From Pseudomonas sp. JAI120 (GTDB taxonomy: Bacteria; Pseudomonadota; Gammaproteobacteria; Pseudomonadales; Pseudomonadaceae): a DNA stretch of 64,000 nucleotides. This document shows positions 47,112 to 56,318 of the stretch, one piece after another. The notes beneath the pieces are model-generated. The model ran no database searches. It was not told the origin of the DNA and worked only from the letters and a program-made list of their open reading frames with translations. Position numbers and translations under genes: made by a program. Where the stretch lies: the NCBI RefSeq assembly GCF_014207255.1, contig NZ_JACHCZ010000001.1:1-64000 (forward strand), in the 5' to 3' direction. Position 1 is the stretch's first letter. Each line of letters opens with the position of its first letter.

Positions 47112-47456
47112 CAGCAAGCCGATCTGCGTGCGCTTGGGCAGTTTGCTCACCACCAACTGGTGGGAGCGCTGCAACAAGCCGCGCAGTTCCTCGGCGCCCA
47201 GCGGGTAGGGCGTGTTCATGATGATCCACTGCGCGCGTGCCAGGTACGGCGCCGGGTGGATGCCAGGGCGGTCCACATGGCCGAGGAACAATTCCTTGTC
47301 GACCTTGAACGCCAGCGAATCACCGCGCAGGTTTTGCAGGGCGAACATCTTGTTGCCCGCTATCGAGAACACCCGCACGCCACCCCATTTGTAGTCTTCC
47401 CGCGCGCCGGGCAGGCTCAGGCAGAAACTCGCGACTTGTGCTTCGGTCATCTTCAT
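47100..47456 (-). CDS. MmcQ/YjbR family protein
   Basis: The 118-residue protein has the MmcQ/YjbR pattern: PGAREDYKWGGVRVFSIAGNKMFAL, FKVDKELF, PAPYLARAQWI and a C-terminal KLPKRTQIGL. The fold is a CyaY-like DNA-binding domain in solved members; the role is undefined. It overlaps the upstream LysR gene by 4 nt (ATGA) so the two are co-transcribed, and converges with the DUF1294 gene. Confidence 0.88.
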   Translation of the reverse strand: MKMTEAQVASFCLSLPGAREDYKWGGVRVFSIAGNKMFALQNLRGDSLAFKVDKELFLGHVDRPGIHPAPYLARAQWIIMNTPYPLGAEELRGLLQRSHQLVVSKLPKRTQIGLLLEN

Positions 47457-48361
47457 AGCAAGCGGTCTCCGCAGCTCTTAAAGCCTTCTTCCAGGTAATC
47501 GATCCAGGCCCGAATCGCCGGCAGCACGCCACGGCGATGCGGGTAGACGGCCTGGAGCCAGCCGCCCGGCAACGACCATTGCGGCAGCAGTTGCACCAAC
47601 CGACCGTTGGCCAGTTCCTCTTCGCAGTACATCATCGGCAGCACGGTAAAGCCCAGACCCATGACGGCGCTGGCCTTGCGCACGATGAAGTCGTCGATGC
47701 CCAGGCGGGCTTCCATCGCCAGATCGTGTGGGTTGCCCTGGGGGTCAAGGATGCGCTGATGCACCAGGCGATCCGCCTCCAGCGCACCGAGTATCGGCAG
47801 TTGCTTGAGATCGTCGAGGGTGCTTACCTGGCGACCGAGCATGAAGGCGGGGCTGGCGACCAGCACGGTCTGGGCCTGGCGCAGGCGCTTGGTCACCAGC
47901 AGCGGGTCTTCGTCACCAAGCTCGCGCACTCGCAGTGCCACATCGATGCCTTCGGCGACCAGGTCGACGCGGCGGTTGACCAGGGTCATCTCCAGCTGTA
48001 CCTGGGGGTTGGCGGCGAGAAATCCGGCGACCAGTTCTGGCAGGAAGTGCTGCGCCAGCCCCACCGGGCATGTGACCCGCAGCCGCCCGCGGGGTTCGCT
48101 GGACATGCTGGCCACCGCCTCGTCGGCCATTTCCGCCTCCAGCAGCATCGCCTGGCAGTGGCGCAGGTAGCGCTCGCCAACGGCGGTCAGGGTCAGTTGC
48201 CGCGTGGTGCGTTGCAGCAGGCGTGCGCCGAGGCGCTCTTCCAGTTCGGCAATGCGCCGCGACAGCCGCGACTTGGGAATGCCCAAAAGCCGCCCGGCCG
48301 CCGCGAAGCCGCCGGCTTCGACGACTTTGGCGAAATAGTAGAGGTCGTTGAGGTCTTGCAT
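47453..48361 (-). CDS. LysR-family regulator divergent from azoreductase
   Basis: The 302-residue regulator has the LysR HTH ([40 protein letters not shown], residues about 5-45) of the AaeR/PtrR-like subgroup and a co-inducer domain with [20 protein letters not shown]. It diverges from an azoreductase gene across a 126-nt gap containing a TTGTCC...GGACAA palindrome. The same palindrome stands before the pirin gene at 11531-11563, so this protein is a candidate regulator of both. Confidence 0.9.
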   Translation of the reverse strand: MQDLNDLYYFAKVVEAGGFAAAGRLLGIPKSRLSRRIAELEERLGARLLQRTTRQLTLTAVGERYLRHCQAMLLEAEMADEAVASMSSEPRGRLRVTCPVGLAQHFLPELVAGFLAANPQVQLEMTLVNRRVDLVAEGIDVALRVRELGDEDPLLVTKRLRQAQTVLVASPAFMLGRQVSTLDDLKQLPILGALEADRLVHQRILDPQGNPHDLAMEARLGIDDFIVRKASAVMGLGFTVLPMMYCEEELANGRLVQLLPQWSLPGGWLQAVYPHRRGVLPAIRAWIDYLEEGFKSCGDRLL

Positions 48362-48371
48362 GGTCAGCCTA

Positions 48372-48391
48372 TTGTCCTGTCAGTGGGACAA
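48372..48391. promoter_or_regulatory. LysR-type palindrome between regulator and azoreductase
   Basis: TTGTCCTGTCAGTGGGACAA has perfect 6-bp arms and lies 10 nt before the LysR start, 97 nt before the azoreductase start. It matches 16 of 20 positions of the core upstream of pirin. Confidence 0.65.
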
Positions 48392-48487
48392 ACTATCGCA
48401 ATTCAGGCGACTTATCGACTATTGGTTTCATGCGTAGCATCACCACCATCTGATCGCCACTGTCGATCCCACACTCGGAGATCCACC

Positions 48488-49099
48488 ATGAAACTGTTGC
48501 ACATCGATTCCAGCATCCTCGGCGACAACTCGGCTTCCCGTCAGCTCAGCGCTGGCGTAGTCAAGGCCTGGCAAGCGGCCGAGCCGGGTGTGGAAGTGAC
48601 CTACCGCGACCTCGCCAGTGAAGGCATCAACCACTTCTCCGGCGCGACCCTGGGCGCCCTGGGCACCGCCGCCGAACTGCGTGACGCCGCACAACAGCAC
48701 GAGGCCGACCTCAGTGCCAAGACCCTGGCTGAATTCCTCGCCGCCGATGCCGTGGTATTGGCTGCGCCGATGTACAACTTCACCATTCCAACCCAATTGA
48801 AGGCCTGGATTGACCGCATCGCCGTCGCCGGTCAAACCTTCCGTTACACCGAAGCCGGCCCTGAAGGCCTGTGCGGTAACAAGAAAGTCATCGTTGTTTC
48901 CACCTCCGGCGGCCTGCATGTTGGCCAGGCAACCGGTGTTGCCCACGAGGAATACCTGAAAGTGATGCTGGGCTTCCTCGGCATTACCGACATCGAATTC
49001 GTACGCGCCCACGGCCTGGCTTATGGTGATGAAGTACGCAGCAAATCCATCAGCGACGCGAACGTACTGATCAACGAACAATTGTTCGCCGCTGCGTAA
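48488..49099 (+). CDS. azoR: FMN-dependent NADH:azoreductase / quinone reductase
   Basis: The ATG at 48488 has GGAGATCC upstream. The 203-residue flavodoxin-fold protein has the FMN phosphate loop [14 protein letters not shown] (residues 9-22), the [19 protein letters not shown] segment (about 94-112) and STSGGLH. It reduces quinones or azo dyes with NADH by two electrons, a protective reaction. It is controlled, by position, by the divergent LysR regulator. Confidence 0.92.
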   Translation: MKLLHIDSSILGDNSASRQLSAGVVKAWQAAEPGVEVTYRDLASEGINHFSGATLGALGTAAELRDAAQQHEADLSAKTLAEFLAADAVVLAAPMYNFTIPTQLKAWIDRIAVAGQTFRYTEAGPEGLCGNKKVIVVSTSGGLHVGQATGVAHEEYLKVMLGFLGITDIEFVRAHGLAYGDEVRSKSISDANVLINEQLFAAA

Positions 49100-49340
49100 G
49101 GCTTGTGTAAATTTCGCCTCTGCTCGGTTTCTATCTGAAGCCGGGCGCCTAAACGCTGTATTCTGGTCGTCTTGAAGCGACTGGCGTACGGAGTTTTTTC
49201 GTTTACCCGCTGTCATTACCTTGGCCCAGGTTATGCACGCATGGGTTTATCACCCAGTGTGAGTACCTTGAGCCATGGACTTTTCAAATAGACATGCCGC
49301 GGGTGTTGAACGTGGTCACGCAGCAAAGGTGGACATCCTC

Positions 49341-50378
49341 ATGATGCGTCTTTGTGCCGTTATGGTTCTTTCCCTGCTCGGCGGCCTGATTTCAGTGCAC
49401 GCCGCGCCTGCGCCGCACCCCCATTGGAGTGTGGGCTTCCATCGCATGACCTTTCTCGACCCGCTGGATCTGCAACCGATGAAAGCGGTGGCGTTCTACC
49501 CGTCCACCGACGATGAACACAGCACACAACTGGGTCCCTATCACGTCGCGGCTACCGAAGATTCCAAGATCGCCATTGGCCGCTTCCCGATGCTGATGCT
49601 GTCCCATGGCAACACCGGTACGCCGTTGGCTCTGCATGACCTGGCCACCTCCCTGGCGCGTAAAGGCTTTGTGGTGGTCGCGGTATTGCACCCCGGCGAT
49701 AACTACAAGGACCACAGCCGCCTGGGCACGGTAAGTAACCTGTACGGCCGGCCGATCCAGATTTCCGAAGCGATCACCGCGACCTTGGCTGACCCGATGC
49801 TGTCGCCATTCGTCAACGTCGATCAGGTGGGCGTTATCGGCTATTCGGCCGGTGGCGAAACCGCGTTGATCCTGGCGGGAGCCAAGCCGGATTTCGATCG
49901 CCTGCGCCGCTATTGCCAGGAACGCCCCGAAGATCGCGATGCCTGCACCACCAAAGGTGAACTGGTGATGGACCGTGACGACCTCCAACCACAATCCGAC
50001 CCGCGCATTCATTCGTTGATGTTGATGGCGCCTTTGAGCCTGATGTTCGGCCGCCACACCCTGGCGGATGTGCACGTGCCGGTGCTGCTCTACAGCGGCG
50101 ACGGCGACAAGTTGGTGGCGGTGGACAAAAACGCCGCCGCCCTGGCGCGCAAGCTGCCGGAACCACCGGACTTCAAGTTGCTGGCGGGGGCAGGGCACTT
50201 CGTGTTCATGGCGCCGTGCGACAGCGACCAATTGGCCGCGATGCCGGCGATCTGCACCGATGCCGACGGCGTCGACCGTGAAGGCATCCACCGCGACCTG
50301 ATTTCCGAAGCCGGGCGTTTTTTCACCCACACCCTCGGCCAATCTACCCGCGCCGGCTTGCAGACCGCCGATCAGTAA
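49341..50378 (+). CDS. Exported alpha/beta hydrolase (dienelactone-hydrolase-like)
   Basis: The ATG at 49341 gives a clean signal peptide (cut near VHA-APA, about residue 22). The 345-residue product is an alpha/beta hydrolase: FPMLMLSHGNTG (oxyanion region), nucleophile GYSAGGETA, acid in LYSGDGDKLV and the His in LAGAGHFVFMAP. The family includes platelet-activating-factor acetylhydrolase-like lipases and dienelactone hydrolases; the substrate is unknown. It converges with the MFS gene, overlapping by 7 nt. Confidence 0.82.
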   Translation: MMRLCAVMVLSLLGGLISVHAAPAPHPHWSVGFHRMTFLDPLDLQPMKAVAFYPSTDDEHSTQLGPYHVAATEDSKIAIGRFPMLMLSHGNTGTPLALHDLATSLARKGFVVVAVLHPGDNYKDHSRLGTVSNLYGRPIQISEAITATLADPMLSPFVNVDQVGVIGYSAGGETALILAGAKPDFDRLRRYCQERPEDRDACTTKGELVMDRDDLQPQSDPRIHSLMLMAPLSLMFGRHTLADVHVPVLLYSGDGDKLVAVDKNAAALARKLPEPPDFKLLAGAGHFVFMAPCDSDQLAAMPAICTDADGVDREGIHRDLISEAGRFFTHTLGQSTRAGLQTADQ

Positions 50379-51547
50379 GCGCGGCGCTTGAGCAGCAAGG
50401 TCACGCCCAGCGCCGTGACCGACAACAGCGCCGCGCAGAAGAAGATCCAGCTGTAACCCAGGTTCAACGCCACGGCACCCATCAATGGCCCAGCAATCGC
50501 CAGGGCCAGGTCGAAAAACACCGCATACGCACTCAGGCCCGCACCGCGGCTGCTGTTTGGCACCTGTTTGATGGCTTCCACGCCCAGTGCCGGGTACACC
50601 AGCGACAAACCAAAGCCGGTCAGCCCCGCACCGATCAAGGCCACGCCGGTGGACGGCGCCAGCCACAGTAACGTCAGGCCCAAGGTCTCGATGATCATGC
50701 ACGCAATCGCCGCCCTGAAGCCGCCAAAACGGCTGATCGCCGAGATGAACACCAGCCGCGAGACGATAAAACACACGCCAAACACCGTGAGGCAGTACGC
50801 CGCGCCGACCCAGCCGCGATTGAGGTAATACAGGGTGATAAAGGTGGTCAGGGTGCCGTAGCCGATGGACGCCAGGCACAGGCTGGCACCAAACGGTGCG
50901 ATGCGCCCGAACACCGCCCAGAACGGCAGGCGCTCGCCGCGCACCACCGGCACCGAGGGTTTGTTGCGGATCAGCACCAGGCCCAGCGCCGCCAATACCG
51001 ACAGCGCGATACCCAGGCTGGTGTAGCCATATTCGGCGACCATCACCACTCCGAGCGGCGCGCCGATGGCGATGGCGCCGTAGGAGGCAATGCCATTCCA
51101 CGAAATCGATCGCGCGGTATGTTCGGCACCCACCTGGCCCATGCACCAACTGATGGTGCCCACGCCGATCAGGCCCTGGGCCACGCCCAGCAGCAGCCGG
51201 CCGGCAATCAGAATCCCCAGGCTCAGGCTGGGCAGGCTGTCCACCAGGGTGGCGAAGAACGTCAATACACCGCTGATCAGGATCCCCGCCAGCCCCAGCA
51301 CAATCGCGCGCTTGGTGCCGACGTTGTCGGACATGCGTCCGGCCATGGGACGGCTGAGCAGGGTTGCGAGGTACTGGGAGCCAATGGTGATCCCGGCCAC
51401 CACCGCGCTGAAGCCCAGTTGCTCATGGACATAGCCCGGGATTACCGCAATCGGCAGGCCGATGCAGATAAAGGCGATGAAGGTGTAGAAGACGATGGAG
51501 ACGATCTGCAGGGTGATCGACAGTGAACTGGGGGCGGCGGCAGACAT
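50372..51547 (-). CDS. MFS transporter (YhhS/arabinose-exporter-like)
   Basis: From the ATG at 51547 the product has 391 residues and 12 predicted helices, with the motif-A loop SRPMAGRMSDNVGTKRAIVLG and helix-4 region GRLLLGVAQGLIGVGTISWCMG. It resembles the YhhS/YfcJ group of exporters. The start is not firm: an ATG at 51583 would add 12 residues, and neither has a strong ribosome-binding site. It ends inside the convergent hydrolase gene. Confidence 0.82.
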   Translation of the reverse strand: MSAAAPSSLSITLQIVSIVFYTFIAFICIGLPIAVIPGYVHEQLGFSAVVAGITIGSQYLATLLSRPMAGRMSDNVGTKRAIVLGLAGILISGVLTFFATLVDSLPSLSLGILIAGRLLLGVAQGLIGVGTISWCMGQVGAEHTARSISWNGIASYGAIAIGAPLGVVMVAEYGYTSLGIALSVLAALGLVLIRNKPSVPVVRGERLPFWAVFGRIAPFGASLCLASIGYGTLTTFITLYYLNRGWVGAAYCLTVFGVCFIVSRLVFISAISRFGGFRAAIACMIIETLGLTLLWLAPSTGVALIGAGLTGFGLSLVYPALGVEAIKQVPNSSRGAGLSAYAVFFDLALAIAGPLMGAVALNLGYSWIFFCAALLSVTALGVTLLLKRRAY

Positions 51548-51638
51548 GGGCACTCGTTCGCGGGCGGGCGGTGAGCGCATCATGGCAAGGGCTTGGGGGA
51601 AAAGGAAGCAGGCTAACTACTTTGACTGAGAAACCGGC

Positions 51639-51666
51639 TTTTGTGGCGAGCCCGCTCGCCACAAAA
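51639..51666. terminator. REP-like hairpin between MFS and ABC-F genes
   Basis: TTTTGTGGCGAGC and GCTCGCCACAAAA form perfect 13-bp arms around CC; a third half-copy (GCCCGCTCGCCACAA) follows at 51666-51680. It is derived from the GTGGCGAGCGGGC REP family and terminates the ABC-F transcript by position. Confidence 0.6.
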
Positions 51667-51715
51667 GCCCGCTCGCCACAACGAGCCTGTTCCCCACAGT
51701 TTCAGGTCACTACTT

Positions 51716-53302
51716 TTAGAACACCACGCCTTGGCTGCGCAGGTAGTCGTCGTAGGTACCGCTGAAGTCGATCACGCCGTTGGCGCTCAACTCGATGATG
51801 CGGGTGGCCAGGGACGATACGAACTCACGGTCATGGCTGACGAAGATCAGCGTGCCCGGGTAGTTCTCCAGCGCCAGGTTCAGCGCCTCGATGGATTCCA
51901 TGTCCAAGTGGTTAGTCGGTTCGTCCATGATCAGCACGTTCGGCTTTTGCAGGATCAGCTTGCCGAACAGCATGCGGCCTTGCTCACCACCGGAGATCAC
52001 CTTGACTGACTTGAGGATCTCGTCGTTGGAGAACAGCATGCGCCCCAGGGTGCCACGGATCACTTGCTCGCCTTGGGTCCACTGGCCCATCCAGTCGAAC
52101 AGGCTCATGTCGTTTTCGAAGTCACTCGCGTGATCCTGGGCGTAGTAGCCCAGTTCTGCCGCGTCGGTCCACTTGATGCTGCCGGCATCCGGAGTCAGTT
52201 CGTTAACCAGGGTGCGCAGCAGGGTGGTCTTGCCGATACCGTTCGGGCCGATGATCGCCACACGCTCGCCGGCTTCAACCTGGAAGCTGAAGTCCTTGAA
52301 CAGCGGCTTGCCGTCGAAGCCTTTGGCCATGCGCTCGACGATGACCGCCTGGCGGTGCAGCTTTTTGGTTTGTTCGAAACGGATGAACGGGCTCACGCGG
52401 CTCGAAGGCTTGACCTCGGCCAGCTGGATCTTGTCGATCGCCTTGGCACGGGAGGTCGCCTGCTTGGCTTTCGAGGCGTTGGCCGAGAAGCGGCTGACGA
52501 AGGATTGCAGCTCGGAGATCTGCGCTTTCTTCTTCGCGTTGTCCGACAGCAGTTGCTCGCGGGACTGGGTCGCCACGGTCATGTACTCGTCGTAGTTGCC
52601 CGGGAACAGGCGCAGCTCGCCGTAGTCCAGGTCAGCCATGTGGGTGCACACGCTGTTCAGGAAGTGACGGTCGTGAGAGATGATGATCATCAGGCTGGAG
52701 CGCTGGGTCAGGATGTTTTCCAGCCAGCGGATGGTGTTGATGTCCAAGTGGTTGGTCGGTTCGTCAAGCAACAGCACTTCCGGGTCGGAGAACAGCGCCT
52801 GGGCCAGCAATACACGCAGTTTCCAGCCGGGGGACACTTCGCTCATCGGGCCGAAATGCTGTTCCAGGGGAATGCCCAGGCCCAGCAGCAACTCACCAGC
52901 ACGGGATTCGGCGGTGTAGCCGTCCATCTCGGCGAACTCGGTTTCCAGCTCGGCCACGGCCATGCCGTCGTCTTCGCTCATTTCCGGCAGCGAGTAGATA
53001 CGGTCGCGCTCGGCCTTGACCTTCCACAGCTCTTCGTGGCCCATGATCACGGTGTCGAGCACGGTGAATTCTTCGTAGGCGAACTGGTCCTGGCGCAGCT
53101 TACCCAGGCGCACATTCGGCTCCAGCATGACCTGGCCACCGGACGGATCGAGGTCGCCGCCGAGGATTTTCATGAAGGTCGACTTGCCGCAACCGTTGGC
53201 ACCGATCAGACCATACCGGTTGCCGGCGCCGAACTTGACCGAGACGTTCTCAAAGAGCGGCTTGGCGCCGAACTGCATGGTGATGTTAGCTGTGGAGATC
53301 AA
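51716..53302 (-). CDS. ybiT: ABC-F family ATPase, YbiT type
   Basis: The 528-residue soluble protein has two ABC domains with no membrane part: Walker [10 protein letters not shown] (about 35-43) with signature SPGWKLR and Walker [12 protein letters not shown], then Walker [10 protein letters not shown] (about 350) with signature SGGEQGR and [11 protein letters not shown]. The charged linker between them ([13 protein letters not shown] region) is the ABC-F ribosome-acting P-site tRNA interaction motif. Length and N-terminus match YbiT. It starts at TTG, and a prophage integrase gene ends only 20 nt upstream, so its native promoter may have been displaced or replaced by the insertion. Confidence 0.9.
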   Translation of the reverse strand: MISTANITMQFGAKPLFENVSVKFGAGNRYGLIGANGCGKSTFMKILGGDLDPSGGQVMLEPNVRLGKLRQDQFAYEEFTVLDTVIMGHEELWKVKAERDRIYSLPEMSEDDGMAVAELETEFAEMDGYTAESRAGELLLGLGIPLEQHFGPMSEVSPGWKLRVLLAQALFSDPEVLLLDEPTNHLDINTIRWLENILTQRSSLMIIISHDRHFLNSVCTHMADLDYGELRLFPGNYDEYMTVATQSREQLLSDNAKKKAQISELQSFVSRFSANASKAKQATSRAKAIDKIQLAEVKPSSRVSPFIRFEQTKKLHRQAVIVERMAKGFDGKPLFKDFSFQVEAGERVAIIGPNGIGKTTLLRTLVNELTPDAGSIKWTDAAELGYYAQDHASDFENDMSLFDWMGQWTQGEQVIRGTLGRMLFSNDEILKSVKVISGGEQGRMLFGKLILQKPNVLIMDEPTNHLDMESIEALNLALENYPGTLIFVSHDREFVSSLATRIIELSANGVIDFSGTYDDYLRSQGVVF

Positions 53303-53322
53303 TTACTTTACCTATCAATAGC

Positions 53323-54516
53323 TTAGGGTGCGCTTATTTGAGCTGGGACCAATTTGGGACCAATCTGGAGCTTTTCCATTTCGCTCCAGTCCGAGCTTGA
53401 GTTGATCCAACGCGCATAAGTCGAGAGCAGCATCTGCACACTATGGCCGAGCTGCTGGGAAATGAAGGCGGGGTTCATGCCAGACATAATGCATATTGTC
53501 GCATAGGTGTGACGACAGTTGTATGGCGGCCGACGACGGATATTCAGTGCTTTCAGCGTCGGAACCCATTGCTTATGCAGGTCCGACGTCTGCTTAACGT
53601 ACTCCGAGTTCTTTGATGGCGGGAAAATGAAGGGCGTTTCCAGCACTTTCCCTTTGCCATTTTTCCGACGCTGCGCGTACTCCCTGGCAAATTTCAGGGC
53701 ATGCAGGGCGCGGTCATTCAACAAAACGAAGCGGTCACTGCCCGTTTTCGTGCGCTCAACCACTTCCCCCAAGGCGATCCCGCGACATACGTGGGCCGTC
53801 CTCTTCTCTTCGTCTACCGCATCCCAGCGCATCGCCAGGGCTTCAGATAGACGCATCCCTGTAAAAAACACAAACTCAAAAAATGCCGCATAAATCGTAC
53901 TGGGCCAGTGATCGTGCTCGTACATCTTCGCGATGATCTGGTCTGCTTCTTCCAGCGTGAAGGGGTCGATCTCCTTTTTGCTGCGCTTGGGCAGTTCGAG
54001 AATTGCCGCTGGGTTCTTCGGGATCAGCTCTTCGGATACGGCTGAGTTCAGGATGGTGGACAGCTTCGAGATGGCGTTGCGCTTAACGCCCGGCGACTTC
54101 CACTCATTGGCGGCCATAACCCGGCGGAGCAGCGTGGTGGTGATCAGGTCGATCCGCACCAGGGCCAGGCCGGGCATCCAGTACCTGTTCAGCGCTCCCT
54201 TGTAGTTCCCCTTCGTACCGGCCACCACCTCACGGCTATCCAGCCAGAGCTGCGCGTACTCGCCGAAGTTGATCTTGCCGCCGGCGAGGTTGCTGGAACT
54301 CGGGAAAAGCTCGGCGTACTTGTCGTCGTCGAGCAGCCCCAGCTTGATCAGCCCCTTTACCTGATCAACAACCTGTGAGGCAGACTTGATTCCTTTCTGT
54401 GTCGGGGAATAGGGGAGCGTTTCACTCCGCCGGCTGCCGTTCCACATAAAGCGGATGCGGATCGATCCGTGGTGGAGGTCCATTCCTGCGGGCAAACCCA
54501 TTGGCTTTCGAGCCAT
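53323..54516 (-). CDS. Phage tyrosine-type integrase
   Basis: The ATG at 54516 gives 397 residues: an N-terminal arm-type domain (HGSIRIRFMWNGSRRSETLPY), a SAM-like core-binding domain (about 80-175) and the catalytic domain with Arg222 (TGMRLSEAL), probable Lys257, Arg335 (YNCRHTYAT, Tyr replacing the usual first His), His358 (LGHS) and nucleophile Tyr367. It would integrate and excise the element. Its 5' 160 nt overlap the excisionase-like reading frame, and it ends 20 nt from the ybiT start. Confidence 0.93.
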   Translation of the reverse strand: MARKPMGLPAGMDLHHGSIRIRFMWNGSRRSETLPYSPTQKGIKSASQVVDQVKGLIKLGLLDDDKYAELFPSSSNLAGGKINFGEYAQLWLDSREVVAGTKGNYKGALNRYWMPGLALVRIDLITTTLLRRVMAANEWKSPGVKRNAISKLSTILNSAVSEELIPKNPAAILELPKRSKKEIDPFTLEEADQIIAKMYEHDHWPSTIYAAFFEFVFFTGMRLSEALAMRWDAVDEEKRTAHVCRGIALGEVVERTKTGSDRFVLLNDRALHALKFAREYAQRRKNGKGKVLETPFIFPPSKNSEYVKQTSDLHKQWVPTLKALNIRRRPPYNCRHTYATICIMSGMNPAFISQQLGHSVQMLLSTYARWINSSSDWSEMEKLQIGPKLVPAQISAP

Positions 54517-54701
54517 TCGTAGTATCTCCTGATGCTGTACATGACCCGGCTGCCTTGCTTGTTCCACACGCCGAGTGGGATTTGGTTTCGGGCTCGCTTG
54601 GAGCGTAAGGCGGCGAGCGTGGTGCCGAGGATTTCGGCCATCTGCGCCTCGGGCACTTTGTCGCCCGTGATCCCGTCGTTGAGTTTTTCTGATGCTGACA
54701 T
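54357..54701 (-). CDS. Excisionase-like DNA-binding protein
   Basis: The 114-residue protein begins with a MerR/Xis-like winged HTH (VPEAQMAEILGTTLAALRSK, then GVWNKQGSRVMYSIRRYYEWLES). The last 40 or so residues overlap the integrase gene in another frame and are low-complexity, so the functional part is probably residues 1-75. Position directly upstream of int supports a directionality-factor role. The call is by pattern and context. Confidence 0.65.
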   Translation of the reverse strand: MSASEKLNDGITGDKVPEAQMAEILGTTLAALRSKRARNQIPLGVWNKQGSRVMYSIRRYYEWLESQWVCPQEWTSTTDRSASALCGTAAGGVKRSPIPRHRKESSLPHRLLIR

Positions 54702-54775
54702 GGGTGGTCCTGGCCGCGCGGGGCGACGGAAAGTAGCCCACCGGTTTCCGGCAGGCTTATTCAGAGGGGGAATGG

Positions 54776-54961
54776 CTACATCAAGGAGGCGAGATATGCG
54801 CCTGCGATTTGCTGCCGCATATCCTGTCGCGTTTTAAGATCGATGAAGCCCAGCCGAAGCAATCTGTCTGTCCATCGGTCGTACTTGCGGAAGAAGCGAT
54901 TCCTAGACTTGCGGGTTATTAATGGGGCGATTGCGATGACTGCGTCTGCGAAATACTTCAT
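54776..54961 (-). CDS. Small hypothetical phage protein
   Basis: A 61-residue product (MKYFADAVIAIAPLITRKSRN ...) with an N-terminal hydrophobic stretch (about 4-16) followed by a basic, arginine-rich tail. AAAGGAG 6 nt before the ATG is the strongest evidence that it is translated. No family recognised. Confidence 0.6.
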   Translation of the reverse strand: MKYFADAVIAIAPLITRKSRNRFFRKYDRWTDRLLRLGFIDLKTRQDMRQQIAGAYLASLM

Positions 54962-55021
54962 GAGAGACTCCTTTTTTTGGTGAGCCTCAATGGTTGATGT
55001 GTTGGGGTGTCGGTTTCCCGA

Positions 55022-55501
55022 CTATTTATCTTTTTCACCCTTCATGAAGGTCATCCAGTGCGTTTTTTCGCGCTTCCCGGACTTGTGGCCAAACAACGGT
55101 TGCTCATCGGTAAGGGCAAGAATCTCGCTGACCGGGATCTGGGTTTCGTTCCACTTAAAGATAAGGAACTGGCCAGGGCGCAACACCCGGAAGCACTCGG
55201 CGAAGCCTTTGCGCAGATCGTCGCGCCAATCGTCGGTGAGGATTCCATACTTAAGCCGGAGCCAGCTTTCACGGCCGGCGCGTACCAGGTGCGGCGGATC
55301 GAACACCACCATGTTGAAGCTGGCGTCGGGGAATGGTAGGTGCCGGAAATCCATAATGACGTCGGGCTCAACCCTCAACACCCTGCCATCACACAGCACA
55401 TGCTCTTCATCGCGGATGTCACCGAACAGGGCGCGCTGATCACCCTTGTCGAACCACATCATGCGGCTGGCACTGCAAGGGTCGAGGACTTGTGCATTCA
55501 T
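55022..55501 (-). CDS. Phage class I SAM-dependent methyltransferase
   Basis: The 159-residue protein has a SAM-binding half (NAQVLDPCSASRMMWFD), then the catalytic NMVVFDPPHLVRAG with a DPPH form of motif IV, and a C-terminal FLIFKWNETQIPVSEIL. DPP[YWFH] motifs are found in N6-adenine and N4-cytosine DNA methyltransferases, and small versions like this are common in phage early regions. It overlaps the upstream micro-ORF by ATGA. Target site unknown. Confidence 0.75.
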   Translation of the reverse strand: MNAQVLDPCSASRMMWFDKGDQRALFGDIRDEEHVLCDGRVLRVEPDVIMDFRHLPFPDASFNMVVFDPPHLVRAGRESWLRLKYGILTDDWRDDLRKGFAECFRVLRPGQFLIFKWNETQIPVSEILALTDEQPLFGHKSGKREKTHWMTFMKGEKDK

Positions 55502-55554
55502 GGTCTTGGCCCCTTGTAGATGAACACGTAGGCGAACCAGAGGGTGGCGATCAT
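55498..55554 (-). CDS. 18-residue hydrophobic micro-ORF linking two genes
   Basis: MIATLWFAYVFIYKGPRP starts within the stop of the ASCH gene (ATGA at 55551-55554) and stops within the start of the methyltransferase gene (ATGA at 55498-55501). It could be a small membrane peptide or simply a coupling ORF that carries ribosomes between the two genes; CAAGGGGCC near its end is a ribosome-binding site for the methyltransferase. Confidence 0.45.
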   Translation of the reverse strand: MIATLWFAYVFIYKGPRP

Positions 55555-56270
55555 GGCGTCACCCGCTTGAACTCGACCACCCAGACCCAAGGGTTGGCGT
55601 TCCAGTTGCCGCCGACGGATGACCAGAGCAGTTCGAACGATTTGCGCGGGTCGGCGCTGTATGTCTCGATCCCCTCGACGTGCCACCAATCACCCAGTTC
55701 GGCATGATCGGTGTAGAGTCGCACGCCCTCGGCCTTGGCTTGCTCCTCGGTGATGTCCTGCAAGCGCTCGACGCGCACGTCGGTGATCTCCAGCAGGATG
55801 CGGCTGACCCAGCGGGGCATGTGGATGCTGGGCTTCCAGGTTGGCTGCTCCTGCTCGTACGGCGCTAGGCCATCAGCGGCGTACACCAGGTCTCCGTCTT
55901 CGCGCGACTGATCAAGGTCATGCATGTCGGCAGGTTGCAGGTATGGCCCTTTCTGGACTTCGAAGTGATCGCAGTACCATGTCTCGCGTACCCACAGCCG
56001 GTCGCCGGGCTTGCCGTAGGGGCAAGGTGCGTACACTTCCAGTTCCTTTGCGCACTCTGCTTCGGTCGATCCAAATACGCAGAAGCCATAGCGCGGGTCT
56101 CGCTGGCCTATTGCGCTCCAGCGCTGACGATCGCCAATCGGAATGGCGGTGTCCTCGGCAGGGATTTGGAAACCTTTCACTGCCCGCCGCGTTACCGTCT
56201 TCCGGCCTTCCAGGATGGCGCGCACCATCGGTGCCGAGAACAGGATGGGTCTTTGTTTATTTTCGGGCAT
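55551..56270 (-). CDS. Phage ASCH-domain-like protein
   Basis: The ATG at 56270 follows GGAGAA. The 239-residue protein begins PILFSAPMVRAILEGRKTVTRR, the RNA-binding-like entry motif of ASCH/phage YqfB-like proteins, and has KPGDRLWVRETW, typical of the same fold, then WKPSIHMPRWVSRILLEITDVRVERLQDI. Phage members are abundant but unassigned; nucleic-acid or nucleotide binding is probable. It is followed by the coupled micro-ORF and methyltransferase. Confidence 0.75.
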   Translation of the reverse strand: MPENKQRPILFSAPMVRAILEGRKTVTRRAVKGFQIPAEDTAIPIGDRQRWSAIGQRDPRYGFCVFGSTEAECAKELEVYAPCPYGKPGDRLWVRETWYCDHFEVQKGPYLQPADMHDLDQSREDGDLVYAADGLAPYEQEQPTWKPSIHMPRWVSRILLEITDVRVERLQDITEEQAKAEGVRLYTDHAELGDWWHVEGIETYSADPRKSFELLWSSVGGNWNANPWVWVVEFKRVTP

Positions 56271-56318
56271 ACGAGTATTCTCCGCAGATAACAAAGTGGA
56301 TGGAATTTAGGAAAAATA

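Noticed and set aside
47537..48487. Plus-strand extension of the azoreductase by about 317 codons
   Set aside because: It lies antisense to the LysR gene; the azoreductase family starts at 48488 with a good ribosome-binding site.
49241..49291. 16-residue ORF upstream of the exported hydrolase
   Set aside because: No convincing ribosome-binding site and no evidence that it is more than a chance frame in a 240-nt leader.
53303..53323. tRNA attachment site at the prophage boundary
   Set aside because: No tRNA-like sequence is present; the boundary lies in the ybiT leader.
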